Source: Deltaproteobacteria bacterium (GTDB lineage: Bacteria; Myxococcota_A; UBA796; CAJQPC01). Taken from it: a DNA stretch of 13,128 nt. The translations under genes and the position numbers were made by a program. A model generated the notes under the pieces. The model did no database searches. It was given only the letters and a program-made list of their open reading frames with translations, and was not told the origin of the DNA. Each line of letters opens with the position of its first letter. The first letter of the stretch is position 1. The stretch is from contig JADKFE010000123.1 of NCBI GenBank assembly GCA_016717595.1, positions 1 to 13,128 on the forward strand. Reading direction: 5' to 3'. Positions 6,678 through 13,128 of this stretch are shown one piece after another.

Positions 6678-9600
6678 TCAGGTCACCGTGAGCTCCAACA
6701 CCACGATCAGGTCCTCGAGCGTGGCGGCTGTCGCGCCAGTGAGGGTGACGACGAGCTCGTCGGGCCAAACGACTGCGGTTGCCGTGATCGTGCCCAAGAC
6801 GTGGGTGGTGCCAGAAGTCGCCCAAACCACCGTGGGATCCGCGGTTCCGAACGCCACACCATCCAACGTGGCTACTACGGTCCCCGGGCTGGCGCCGACG
6901 GCGACGATGTGGACCTTGCCGATGGTGATCGTATCCGTTGGGAACGCATACGGCTTCCGCAGCGCGCCGAAGCGGAACGTGACCTCGTCAGACGTTTCGC
7001 TCTGGGCGAGATGCCAAGCGTCGGGCTCGTCACGCTTCGCGCTGAGGCCGACCACGTAGCTGGAGCTTGTGCTCGTCTCCGCGGACGTGAAGCCGCCCAA
7101 GAACCCAGCGAGGTTGATGGTGCGTGTATCGCCCTCTCGCGCGGTGTAGCGCAGATGCACGGTGACGTCGCTCACGCTGGACCAGTCGATCTGCGGGTGG
7201 GTGCGGTTGCAGAACTCCAGCTTCCACGACGAGATCGCGCCGCGCCGCTCAAACGGCAGGTAACGGGCGTCGCGGGGGTCCGCCGAGAAGAGGCCCGCGT
7301 CCTCCACGGCCGCGCTGGTGACGATGGCCGGGGTGTCGGTGAGGCCGTCTGAGGGCGGATCCTCGGTGGGCGGGTCGCTCTCGCGGCGCAGCTTGGCGCC
7401 GGTCAGGGTGAGCTTCATGTTGACCTGGCCGTAAGGACCGGCGACGCAGGCCACGCTCAGCGCCACGCTGCTGATGCGGCGCAGGAGGTGGTTCGGGCAG
7501 TCGAGGTCAAACAGCACCTCGGGCAGCTCAAACAGACACTCTCCGGTCTCCCGCAGGATCGCCAAGGCGAGGGGGTCGAGCCGCGCCAAGGAGATGTGTT
7601 TGGTCAGCTCCAGCTCACGCACGTCGTGCTGGAGGTAGGCCATGTCCATACGCTCCAGATCGGCGGCGAGGCGCTCCCCGGCGAGCAGGCCCTTGCGGGT
7701 GCCGTCCCAGTGGGTGGACTGGAGGTGACGGTCGCTGCGGCCCAGCTCGTAGTTGTAGCTGGCCTCGGCCTTACGCGCCGCGTCGAGGGCGAGCTGCCAG
7801 CACTGGAGGTGCAGCGTCGAGAGCTGGTTCGCCATCCAGTTGTAGAGCTCGTGGTTGGTGAACTTCGACTGCATCCAGGACCAGATCTCGGCGGAGTGGC
7901 GGATCTGGAGCTCGTGGTTCCGAAGCTCGCGGCGGGCGATGTCGACGCGGATCTCGGCGCCGAGAATCTGTTTTTCGAGGGCGTCGAGCTCGAGCTCGGC
8001 GCTCTTGTGTTGTTGGGTCCACTCCTGCTCACGGCGTTTGTAGGAGGCGGACGTCGAGAGGAAGCTTGCGGTGCCGCGTGCGATCGTTGATAAGGCGCCG
8101 AAGGACGCAGCGAGGCCGCCCAAGCTGCGCGAGGCTTGCTCGCCGCCGACGGTTACGCCAGGGCACACCCCCGCCGTGACATCGGGGACCGCGCCTAGTG
8201 TACTTGAGGTGCCGCTCAGGGTGCCAAAGAGCATCGTGAGTCCGTCAGCGACGGCGTTCAGCCCCAGCGCGATCGTCTCTTTGGGGAGCCAGCCCTTGTC
8301 GATCAACCCACTGTAGTAGTTCTTCCGCTGCGTCACCACCGCCTTGCTCTTGCGCAAGGACTCGAGGCCCTGCTCCGCCTCCTCGATCTGGCGCTCACGC
8401 ACGGCCTTGACCGCGTCGAGCATCGCCGCCTCCTGCCGCTGGCGCAGGAGCGCGAGGGCCTCGGCGTCACGCTTCTCAAGGGCCGAGAGGAGTGCCTGGC
8501 CGTGGGCGCGCACGGATCCCGCGAGGGACATCGCGCGGCCCAAGAGCACGCTGAACCGGTGCGTCGGGGTGGTCTGGGCGGCGGTGAGGGCGCTCGTGAG
8601 GTCTACGCCAGCGGCGGCCGCGCGTACCAACATCGCCGGGTCGATGGGCGGCTGGAACAGCGGCAGGGTGCGGGCGACGCCGTTGATGTTCAGGCCGTTG
8701 CGGATCTTGAACAGTCGATCGTCGAGGGTGTCCCAGGCCGAGCGCAGGCGCTCATTGAACGGGATGCAGAAGTACGGTGAGAGCGTCGGCGGCGCGACAC
8801 GGGAGCCCGCGCCCTCGTCCGCGCTCGCGCCGCTCATGGTGAAGCTCGCGTTCTCCAGGGCCACCAAGGGGTTTGAGAAGGCGTCGAGGTCGTCGCGCAG
8901 ATCGTTGAAGCTCTTGGCCTCGGGGCGCTCTATGTCCTCTAGCAGCTCGGGCGGATCTCCGAGCACACCCCGGGCGAACACGTAGAGCTGGGTGGCCTCG
9001 TTGAGCGTCTCTAGGCTGTCTTGGGTGAACAGGCTGTCGCCCCAGGCGATGAGCGTGTCGATGTAGCGCATCACGATGGCGCGGGGGTAGGTGCCCGGGC
9101 GCAGACGGGCGAGGAGGTGCGGGTTGAAGGGATCTTGGCGCCACGCGGCCACGGAGCGCTCGAAGCTCGCGGCGGCCTCTGTGTCCCCATCGGCCCCGGT
9201 GAAGCTCACCCAGTCCGTGACCGGCGCGCTCGCGGGCTCCAGGAAGGGCTTGACCTTCCACCAACTCGCCTTCGTGATCGCCGACTCATAGCCAGAGGCG
9301 GTGGTGCGGGTGCGGGGGTCAAACATGACGTGGTACCAGGCGATGGCGTCGGCGTATCGGCCGGCGTCGGCGAGCTGGTTCGCCACGTAGAACGGGAGGT
9401 GGAAGAACAGCTCCCAGTTGTAGGGGCCATAGGCGCTACCCAGGGCGAAGTCGATGTCCTCGACGGGGTAGTCGGGGTGGACGTTGTCCGTTGGGTCGAA
9501 GTCATCGAAATCGAAGCTGGTCTGCGCCGACTGCCGGAACAGGTCGCCCGCCTCGCCGTCGGGATCGGGATCGAGCAGGGCGAGGGTGCCGTCGCGCCGC

Positions 9601-10433
9601 ACTTCGGTGATGAACCGACACACGAAGGGGTGGTAGAACGGCGTGAATTTGTAGGTGGTGGCGCGCCCGGTGAGCGCGGCGCCCGGCGATGACACGGACA
9701 TGGTGCTGGAGACGTCTTGAACGACCTGGAGAGCCTCGTCTTGCGAGACGTAGCGCGTACGCGGCAGCAGCGCCGCGAGGCTCGCCGAGGCGCCGTCGTC
9801 CAGCGGGACAATGTCGGTGCCGCCAGCGTCTCCGATCCCGGGGTGAGTGCCACGTCGGAACGAGCCCAGACCTGCGATCGGCGGTGTTGTGCTGTCGGTC
9901 GTTGTGACGTCCTCTGTGACGCGCTCGACGAAGAACACCCGCTCGGCCTGGGTGACGAAGAAGGGCGTCTGGCTCACGAAATGCAGGTGGTGTGAGGGCA
10001 AGACCGCGACGAGATCCGACATGGTGTCGAGCAGCGGGACGATAATCTTCTCGGCGTTAGAATACTCGCCTGTGTCTTCAGAGACGTCAGCGACGTACAC
10101 CAGCAGCGTCGTGGAGGATGAGCCCACCGTCGCGCCGGACACGCTGTTGCTGTAGCCAGGGCCTGACCATAGGGTGGGAGCGAGGCCGGTCTCCGGGATC
10201 TCGCTGCGCCGAACCACTGTGGACAAGTCCAGCTCCATCGTGCACGGGTTGAGGGTAAAATTACCGATGGGCCACAGGGCGTTCGGGGCGCGGGAGGACG
10301 CTTGCTCGACCGCGCCGTAGATGTGCACGATCAGCCCTCCGTCCTTTGCTGGGAGACGAACGATAGCGCGTCTGGCTCGCGTGCTCCAAACCGAGCTTGT
10401 GGAGCGTGCTCGACCCCAACGGAAGCGCCTCAC
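6678..10433 (-). CDS. Tc toxin TcA-type subunit, C-terminal part: pore-forming channel and TcB-binding domain
   Basis: This is the last and largest intact piece of TcA, 1251 residues as read from a GTG at 10433. The first 25 or so residues are out of frame; real protein begins near 10356 with LPAKDGGLIVHIYG. Visible blocks: FFHLPFYVANQL and IAWYHVMFDP (343-372); DPFNPHLLARLRPGTYPRAI (434-453) with IDTLIAWGDSLF; FCIPFNERL, LFKIRNGLNINGVARTLPLF and PPIDPAMLVRA (555-605); a long charged coiled coil (about 640-705) leading to a hydrophobic Gly/Ala/Ser-rich hairpin (705-798), expected to be the membrane-inserting channel tip; a second coiled coil (800-895); LFDLDCPNHLLRRISSVALS (975-994) and GAISSWKLEF...VHLRYTAREG (1065-1101), hallmarks of the TcB-binding end. 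The C-terminal tail is Thr/Val-rich beta. It forms the translocation channel docking TcB. It lies 55 bp upstream of TcB, so co-transcription is likely. Confidence 0.93.
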   Translation of the reverse strand: MRRFRWGRARSTSSVWSTRARRAIVRLPAKDGGLIVHIYGAVEQASSRAPNALWPIGNFTLNPCTMELDLSTVVRRSEIPETGLAPTLWSGPGYSNSVSGATVGSSSTTLLVYVADVSEDTGEYSNAEKIIVPLLDTMSDLVAVLPSHHLHFVSQTPFFVTQAERVFFVERVTEDVTTTDSTTPPIAGLGSFRRGTHPGIGDAGGTDIVPLDDGASASLAALLPRTRYVSQDEALQVVQDVSSTMSVSSPGAALTGRATTYKFTPFYHPFVCRFITEVRRDGTLALLDPDPDGEAGDLFRQSAQTSFDFDDFDPTDNVHPDYPVEDIDFALGSAYGPYNWELFFHLPFYVANQLADAGRYADAIAWYHVMFDPRTRTTASGYESAITKASWWKVKPFLEPASAPVTDWVSFTGADGDTEAAASFERSVAAWRQDPFNPHLLARLRPGTYPRAIVMRYIDTLIAWGDSLFTQDSLETLNEATQLYVFARGVLGDPPELLEDIERPEAKSFNDLRDDLDAFSNPLVALENASFTMSGASADEGAGSRVAPPTLSPYFCIPFNERLRSAWDTLDDRLFKIRNGLNINGVARTLPLFQPPIDPAMLVRAAAAGVDLTSALTAAQTTPTHRFSVLLGRAMSLAGSVRAHGQALLSALEKRDAEALALLRQRQEAAMLDAVKAVRERQIEEAEQGLESLRKSKAVVTQRKNYYSGLIDKGWLPKETIALGLNAVADGLTMLFGTLSGTSSTLGAVPDVTAGVCPGVTVGGEQASRSLGGLAASFGALSTIARGTASFLSTSASYKRREQEWTQQHKSAELELDALEKQILGAEIRVDIARRELRNHELQIRHSAEIWSWMQSKFTNHELYNWMANQLSTLHLQCWQLALDAARKAEASYNYELGRSDRHLQSTHWDGTRKGLLAGERLAADLERMDMAYLQHDVRELELTKHISLARLDPLALAILRETGECLFELPEVLFDLDCPNHLLRRISSVALSVACVAGPYGQVNMKLTLTGAKLRRESDPPTEDPPSDGLTDTPAIVTSAAVEDAGLFSADPRDARYLPFERRGAISSWKLEFCNRTHPQIDWSSVSDVTVHLRYTAREGDTRTINLAGFLGGFTSAETSTSSSYVVGLSAKRDEPDAWHLAQSETSDEVTFRFGALRKPYAFPTDTITIGKVHIVAVGASPGTVVATLDGVAFGTADPTVVWATSGTTHVLGTITATAVVWPDELVVTLTGATAATLEDLIVVLELTVT

Positions 10434-11442
10434 TGCTCACCACCTTCGGCGACCACTTGCCATCCCGAAGCTCCGACATGGCGAGACGAATCTCCCACCA
10501 CTGGCTCGGATCGGCGTTCTCTTCGCCCGACTGCCCATCCGAGAACTCCGCCCAGAACAAGAGCAGGCGGCGGTTGTACACGACGGGCACGAGGTGATCC
10601 CCCATGATCCCGGCCTTCACCTCCTCCCAGGGGCTCCAGATCTGGTGCTCGTCGCGGGTGCGTATCCAGTACCGCGCGGGCTCGCCCCGGGTGCGGGCGA
10701 AGACGTGCAGGCGCTCGGACGCCCCTTCGCCCTCAGAGATCGTCTCTGTGGTGAACGCGAGCACCTTGAGGCTGCCCACGGTGAGCAGGCGGTCGAGGTA
10801 GTCCAGAACACCCTGCTCGACCAGATCTTCGTTCAGGTCCCCTTGGCCGAGCTGCTGCTCCAGCTCCTTAAAGAACGGCGTCTTGTCGTCGCGCAGCTCG
10901 GGCTCGATCCAGTTCTCGGGGTAGAGGAACACCTTTCGCGCGGCCTCCCACACCCGATAGGTGCGCATCCAGTCCCACTCCAGGCGGTCCTCGTCGTTGA
11001 ACCACTGGCCCAGGTTCTCGTCGTTCTCGTCGCGCTCCAGGCCAAACAGAGCCCGGTGAACGAAGAGCTGCACAGAGAGGGTGGCCTGCACGACGCGGCT
11101 GGTGAGCATCTCGGGGTTGGCGCTCACGTCGATGAGCAGATCCTGATACAGATCGTCAGCGCGGGTGTAGCGCCCGGGATCCTGGGCGATGAGGTGGGAG
11201 ACGAGGGCGTCGCGGCAGCGTTTGCGCAGGGCGTCGCGCAGGGGACGCGCCACGGTGAGCCAGGCGTTGGCGTCTGCGACCCGGGCGCGGGCAGCGGCCA
11301 CGACCTCACGGCCAAGCTCGGGCGTGAAGACCGCGAGGCTCCCGGCGACGGCCCAGGCGCGGGCGGCGGGCACGGTCACGCCCACGGCGCGCACGAGCTT
11401 CACCCGCTCGATGAGCCCCTCTAAGGTCTCGGGGGAGCTCAC
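10261..11442 (-). CDS. Tc toxin TcA-type subunit, middle part (neuraminidase-like region; frameshift fragment)
   Basis: This is the middle piece of the same TcA subunit. In a 393-residue reading from a GTG at 11442, residues 97-130 carry LYQDLLIDVSANPEMLTSR and the following VQLFVHR stretch. Residues 159-195 carry MRTYRVWEAARKVFLYPENW and then IEPELRDDKTPFFKELE. Both are the most conserved blocks of the ABC-toxin N-terminal/neuraminidase-like region of TcA proteins. Residues 286-300 (PVVYNRRLLLFWAEF) and 316-335 (WEIRLAMSELRDGKWSPK) match the next conserved strands. The GTG is not a real start: similarity continues upstream in this frame to about 11490, where the preceding fragment ends. From about residue 362 (near 10356) the frame is wrong; the last 30 residues are Arg/Pro/Ser-rich nonsense, and the protein resumes as LPAKDGGLIVHIYG in the next frame. 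Function inferred: part of the TcA shell and host-surface contact. Confidence 0.85.
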   Translation of the reverse strand: MSSPETLEGLIERVKLVRAVGVTVPAARAWAVAGSLAVFTPELGREVVAAARARVADANAWLTVARPLRDALRKRCRDALVSHLIAQDPGRYTRADDLYQDLLIDVSANPEMLTSRVVQATLSVQLFVHRALFGLERDENDENLGQWFNDEDRLEWDWMRTYRVWEAARKVFLYPENWIEPELRDDKTPFFKELEQQLGQGDLNEDLVEQGVLDYLDRLLTVGSLKVLAFTTETISEGEGASERLHVFARTRGEPARYWIRTRDEHQIWSPWEEVKAGIMGDHLVPVVYNRRLLLFWAEFSDGQSGEENADPSQWWEIRLAMSELRDGKWSPKVVSSEALPLGSSTLHKLGLEHASQTRYRSSPSKGRRADRAHLRRGRASVLPRPERPVAHR

Positions 11443-11452
11443 CGCGCCGTCC

Positions 11453-13128
11453 TCAAGCGCGTCGTCCCACAGCGTCTCGTCCCAGCCCGTGCGCGGCGAG
11501 GTTGGCGGCGCTGAAGCCGTCCGCGATCAGCTCGGCGAAGGTGGGCGCGCTGCCGGGCAAGGAGGCCCGCTGGCGGAACAGCCGCACGAGGCCCAAGAGC
11601 GCCGCAGCGCTGTCGTCGGCGAGGGCGGAGGCCGCCGCGCCGCTGAGCGTCATCGGGTCGAGGAGCGTCCAGCTCGCCGCGATGAGGGCGCGCAACTCCC
11701 GGCGCTCGTCCGCGTCGGCGTCAACACGCCCGATGAGCGTGACGGCCTTGGTGAGACCCTCTATGATCGTGTACTCGTGGGGATAGGCCGCCCGGGTGAG
11801 GTCGTCCCAGCCCGTTGGCACGACCGTCTGATCCTCTGTGTCGGGTCCAAGCGCAGGCCACAAGAGCCGCGCCAAGATCCCGTCGTTCAGGCTCACCGCG
11901 GCACGCGCGAAGGGGCCGATCTCGATGGTGATGGCGGCGGCGAGGGTCCCGGGGGCGTTCTCGGCGAGCACGACGTTTGTGGAGGTGGTGGTGTTCTCGA
12001 CGGTGGCGCCGCTGGGGAAGACCACGGCCGTCCCCATCGGGAGCACGACGCGCAGGTAAAGATCGTCACCGTCTCGGCGGGCGGGGGTGTCGGCGTCGAA
12101 GGTCACCGCCGTCGCGTCCACGAGCATGAGGCCGCTCGCCGCCGCGATCGTCGTCTCGATCGTCATTGTGGCGGGTTCAGTTGTCTCCACGTCGGCGGTC
12201 AGCTCGATGGACGCCGTGGTGAGGGTGGTGCGGGGCACATCCTCCTGGTCCACCGAGCCCGCCGCGGTCATAAACAGCGGGTAGGTCCCCGACGTGGTCT
12301 CGTCGGCGTTGGGGGCGCTGACGGTCATCCCCTCGGCGAGCTCGCGGAGCAAGGCACGATCGACGCCGAGCCCAGCAGCGAGCTGCTGCTCTAAGGCGTC
12401 TCGGGCGCTTGTGCCCTCTGGGGTTGAGAAGGTGACGTCGCGCAGGCGTCCCAGGAGCTGCTGGAGCGCGGTGTCGGTGGGGGCTACACGCTCCTGGGCC
12501 TCGTGGCGGAGCAGGTAGTCGAGGAGATCTACCGTCCAGCCCGCCTCACCCAACATCTGCGCGTCATCCAAGAAGCCATGAAGCACGGTGAGCGCGGTGA
12601 AGGGCCCGGCGGAGCTGGACGAGGGCGCGAGGTCCAACAGGCGGGCGAGGCGCAGGGCCTCGGCGGGGCGGACGGACAGGGCGCGCCCAAGCGACGTCCA
12701 GCGCGTGAGGAGCGCGAGGCTGTCGAGGTTGAGGCTGTTCGCCGCGGCCGGGTCCAGCACGTCGAGTTCATTGAGCAAGCTGAGGACCTGGTTGAGATCC
12801 GAGGTGCTGAGCCCCAGCACCGCGGCGATCTTCGCGACGTGATCGTTCACGATGCCGCCGGTGATCGCTGGCGTCTCCAGGCTGGTGATCGTGAACGGGA
12901 AACCCGAGGCGGCCTGCTCTTGGAGGGAGAACAGCGCGGGGTTGAGGAAGGTCCGCGCGTAGAGCGAGGGCCGCTGGGGCTCCGCCGTCTCGCGGTCTTC
13001 ACGCACATCGAGGCTGCCGAACCAGAGCGCGGCCTCAACGGGATCGAGCGCGGCGCGCCCGGCGAGGTGGTGGATCCCGGCGAGGGTGACGAGCGTGTCG
13101 CCGTCCCAGGCGCTCGTGTCTTCGACGC
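11453..13128 (-). CDS. Tc toxin TcA-type subunit, N-terminal part in window (partial, frameshifted)
   Basis: This is the alpha-helical shell part of a TcA pore/translocation subunit. The frame is open from the right window edge, so the true start lies outside; the first possible start in frame is a GTG at 13006, but 40 good codons precede it. After that GTG, residues 14-25 (SLYARTFLNPAL) match the conserved 'LYxRxFxNP' signature of TcA proteins, followed by Leu/Ala-rich helical repeats with 'LGLSTSDLNQVLSLL' style. Residues about 240-370 differ: Thr/Val/Ala-rich, predicted beta, possibly an inserted domain. Helical sequence resumes with WDDLTRAAYPHEYTIIEGL and FAELIADGFSAANLAA. The frame is lost near 11490; the last ten or so residues before the stop at 11453 are out-of-frame translation. 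The correct continuation (TGWDETLWDD, then SSPETLEGL) lies in the next frame. The family call is by motif and by the unmistakable downstream segments. Confidence 0.82.
   Translation of the reverse strand, partial: VEDTSAWDGDTLVTLAGIHHLAGRAALDPVEAALWFGSLDVREDRETAEPQRPSLYARTFLNPALFSLQEQAASGFPFTITSLETPAITGGIVNDHVAKIAAVLGLSTSDLNQVLSLLNELDVLDPAAANSLNLDSLALLTRWTSLGRALSVRPAEALRLARLLDLAPSSSSAGPFTALTVLHGFLDDAQMLGEAGWTVDLLDYLLRHEAQERVAPTDTALQQLLGRLRDVTFSTPEGTSARDALEQQLAAGLGVDRALLRELAEGMTVSAPNADETTSGTYPLFMTAAGSVDQEDVPRTTLTTASIELTADVETTEPATMTIETTIAAASGLMLVDATAVTFDADTPARRDGDDLYLRVVLPMGTAVVFPSGATVENTTTSTNVVLAENAPGTLAAAITIEIGPFARAAVSLNDGILARLLWPALGPDTEDQTVVPTGWDDLTRAAYPHEYTIIEGLTKAVTLIGRVDADADERRELRALIAASWTLLDPMTLSGAAASALADDSAAALLGLVRLFRQRASLPGSAPTFAELIADGFSAANLAAHGLGRDAVGRRA

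Larger units (their letters stand above)
6678..13128 (-). pseudogene. Reconstructed TcA gene spanning three frames (two frameshifts, 5' end outside window)
   Basis: This entry joins the three TcA pieces. The order and spacing of conserved blocks are those of one TcA protein, with no missing or duplicated sequence at the joins. The joins fall at about 11490 (one base too many, or two missing, within the cgtgcgcgg stretch) and about 10356 (one extra base near gggagacgaacg). About 2150 codons lie in the window. TcA proteins usually have about 2300-2500 or more residues, so several hundred N-terminal residues are probably outside. 'Pseudogene' is used because the frame is broken as given; sequencing indels would restore a single functional gene. 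Confidence 0.6.

Noticed and set aside
5900..7352. Plus-strand open frames across the TcA-TcB gap (5900-6574, 6375-7352)
   Set aside because: They mirror the SpvB-like N-terminus and the TcA C-terminus and show no start signal or family likeness.
10321..12394. Two long plus-strand open frames (10321-11424 and 11189-12394)
   Set aside because: Both are antisense to TcA segments with conserved motifs, have repetitive His/Gly/Arg/Val composition, and overlap each other in different frames.
1..13128. CRISPR array, tRNA or rRNA, insertion sequence
   Set aside because: No regularly spaced repeats, no cloverleaf or rRNA-like sequence, and no transposase motifs were seen; the window is coding almost throughout.

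Overview
The window is filled by one minus-strand locus encoding an ABC-type (Tc) insecticidal toxin complex. Transcription runs from the right edge to the left. First comes a TcA-type translocation/pore subunit (about 13128 down to 6678, N-terminus outside the window). After a 55-bp gap comes a TcB-type cocoon subunit (starting at 6622), which appears to run directly into a TcC/Rhs-type subunit (about 2430 down to 376 and beyond) as a single fused TcB-TcC polypeptide. The left 350 bases hold the start of the variable C-terminal (payload) region that follows the Rhs core. I see no RNA genes, mobile elements, CRISPR arrays or convincing plus-strand genes.

In known Tc toxins, a TcA pentamer forms a bell-shaped shell with a central alpha-helical channel that binds host cells and injects. 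TcB and TcC together form a hollow shell that holds a cleaved toxic C-terminus of TcC. All three layers can be read here: the TcA neuraminidase-like, channel and TcB-binding segments; the SpvB-like, FG-GAP propeller and TcdB-middle segments of TcB; and the YD repeats and Rhs core terminus of TcC.

The main oddity is that no subunit is in one open frame. Family similarity and codon bias follow the protein across two single-base-type frameshifts in TcA (about 11490 and 10356) and at least six in the TcC part (about 2430, 1580, 1321, 690, 375 and 346), with a possible further one near 132. The 3.7-kb TcA C-terminal and 4.2-kb TcB stretches are uninterrupted. Either the sequence carries uncorrected indels (some sit in G/C homopolymers), or the toxin is a recently decayed gene set. 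The sequence alone cannot decide between these.

The DNA is uniformly GC-rich with strong G/C at third codon positions, and every gene has the same style. This suggests a high-GC bacterium. A myxobacterium-like or related environmental lineage is a guess from composition and from the fused architecture, not a demonstrated assignment.
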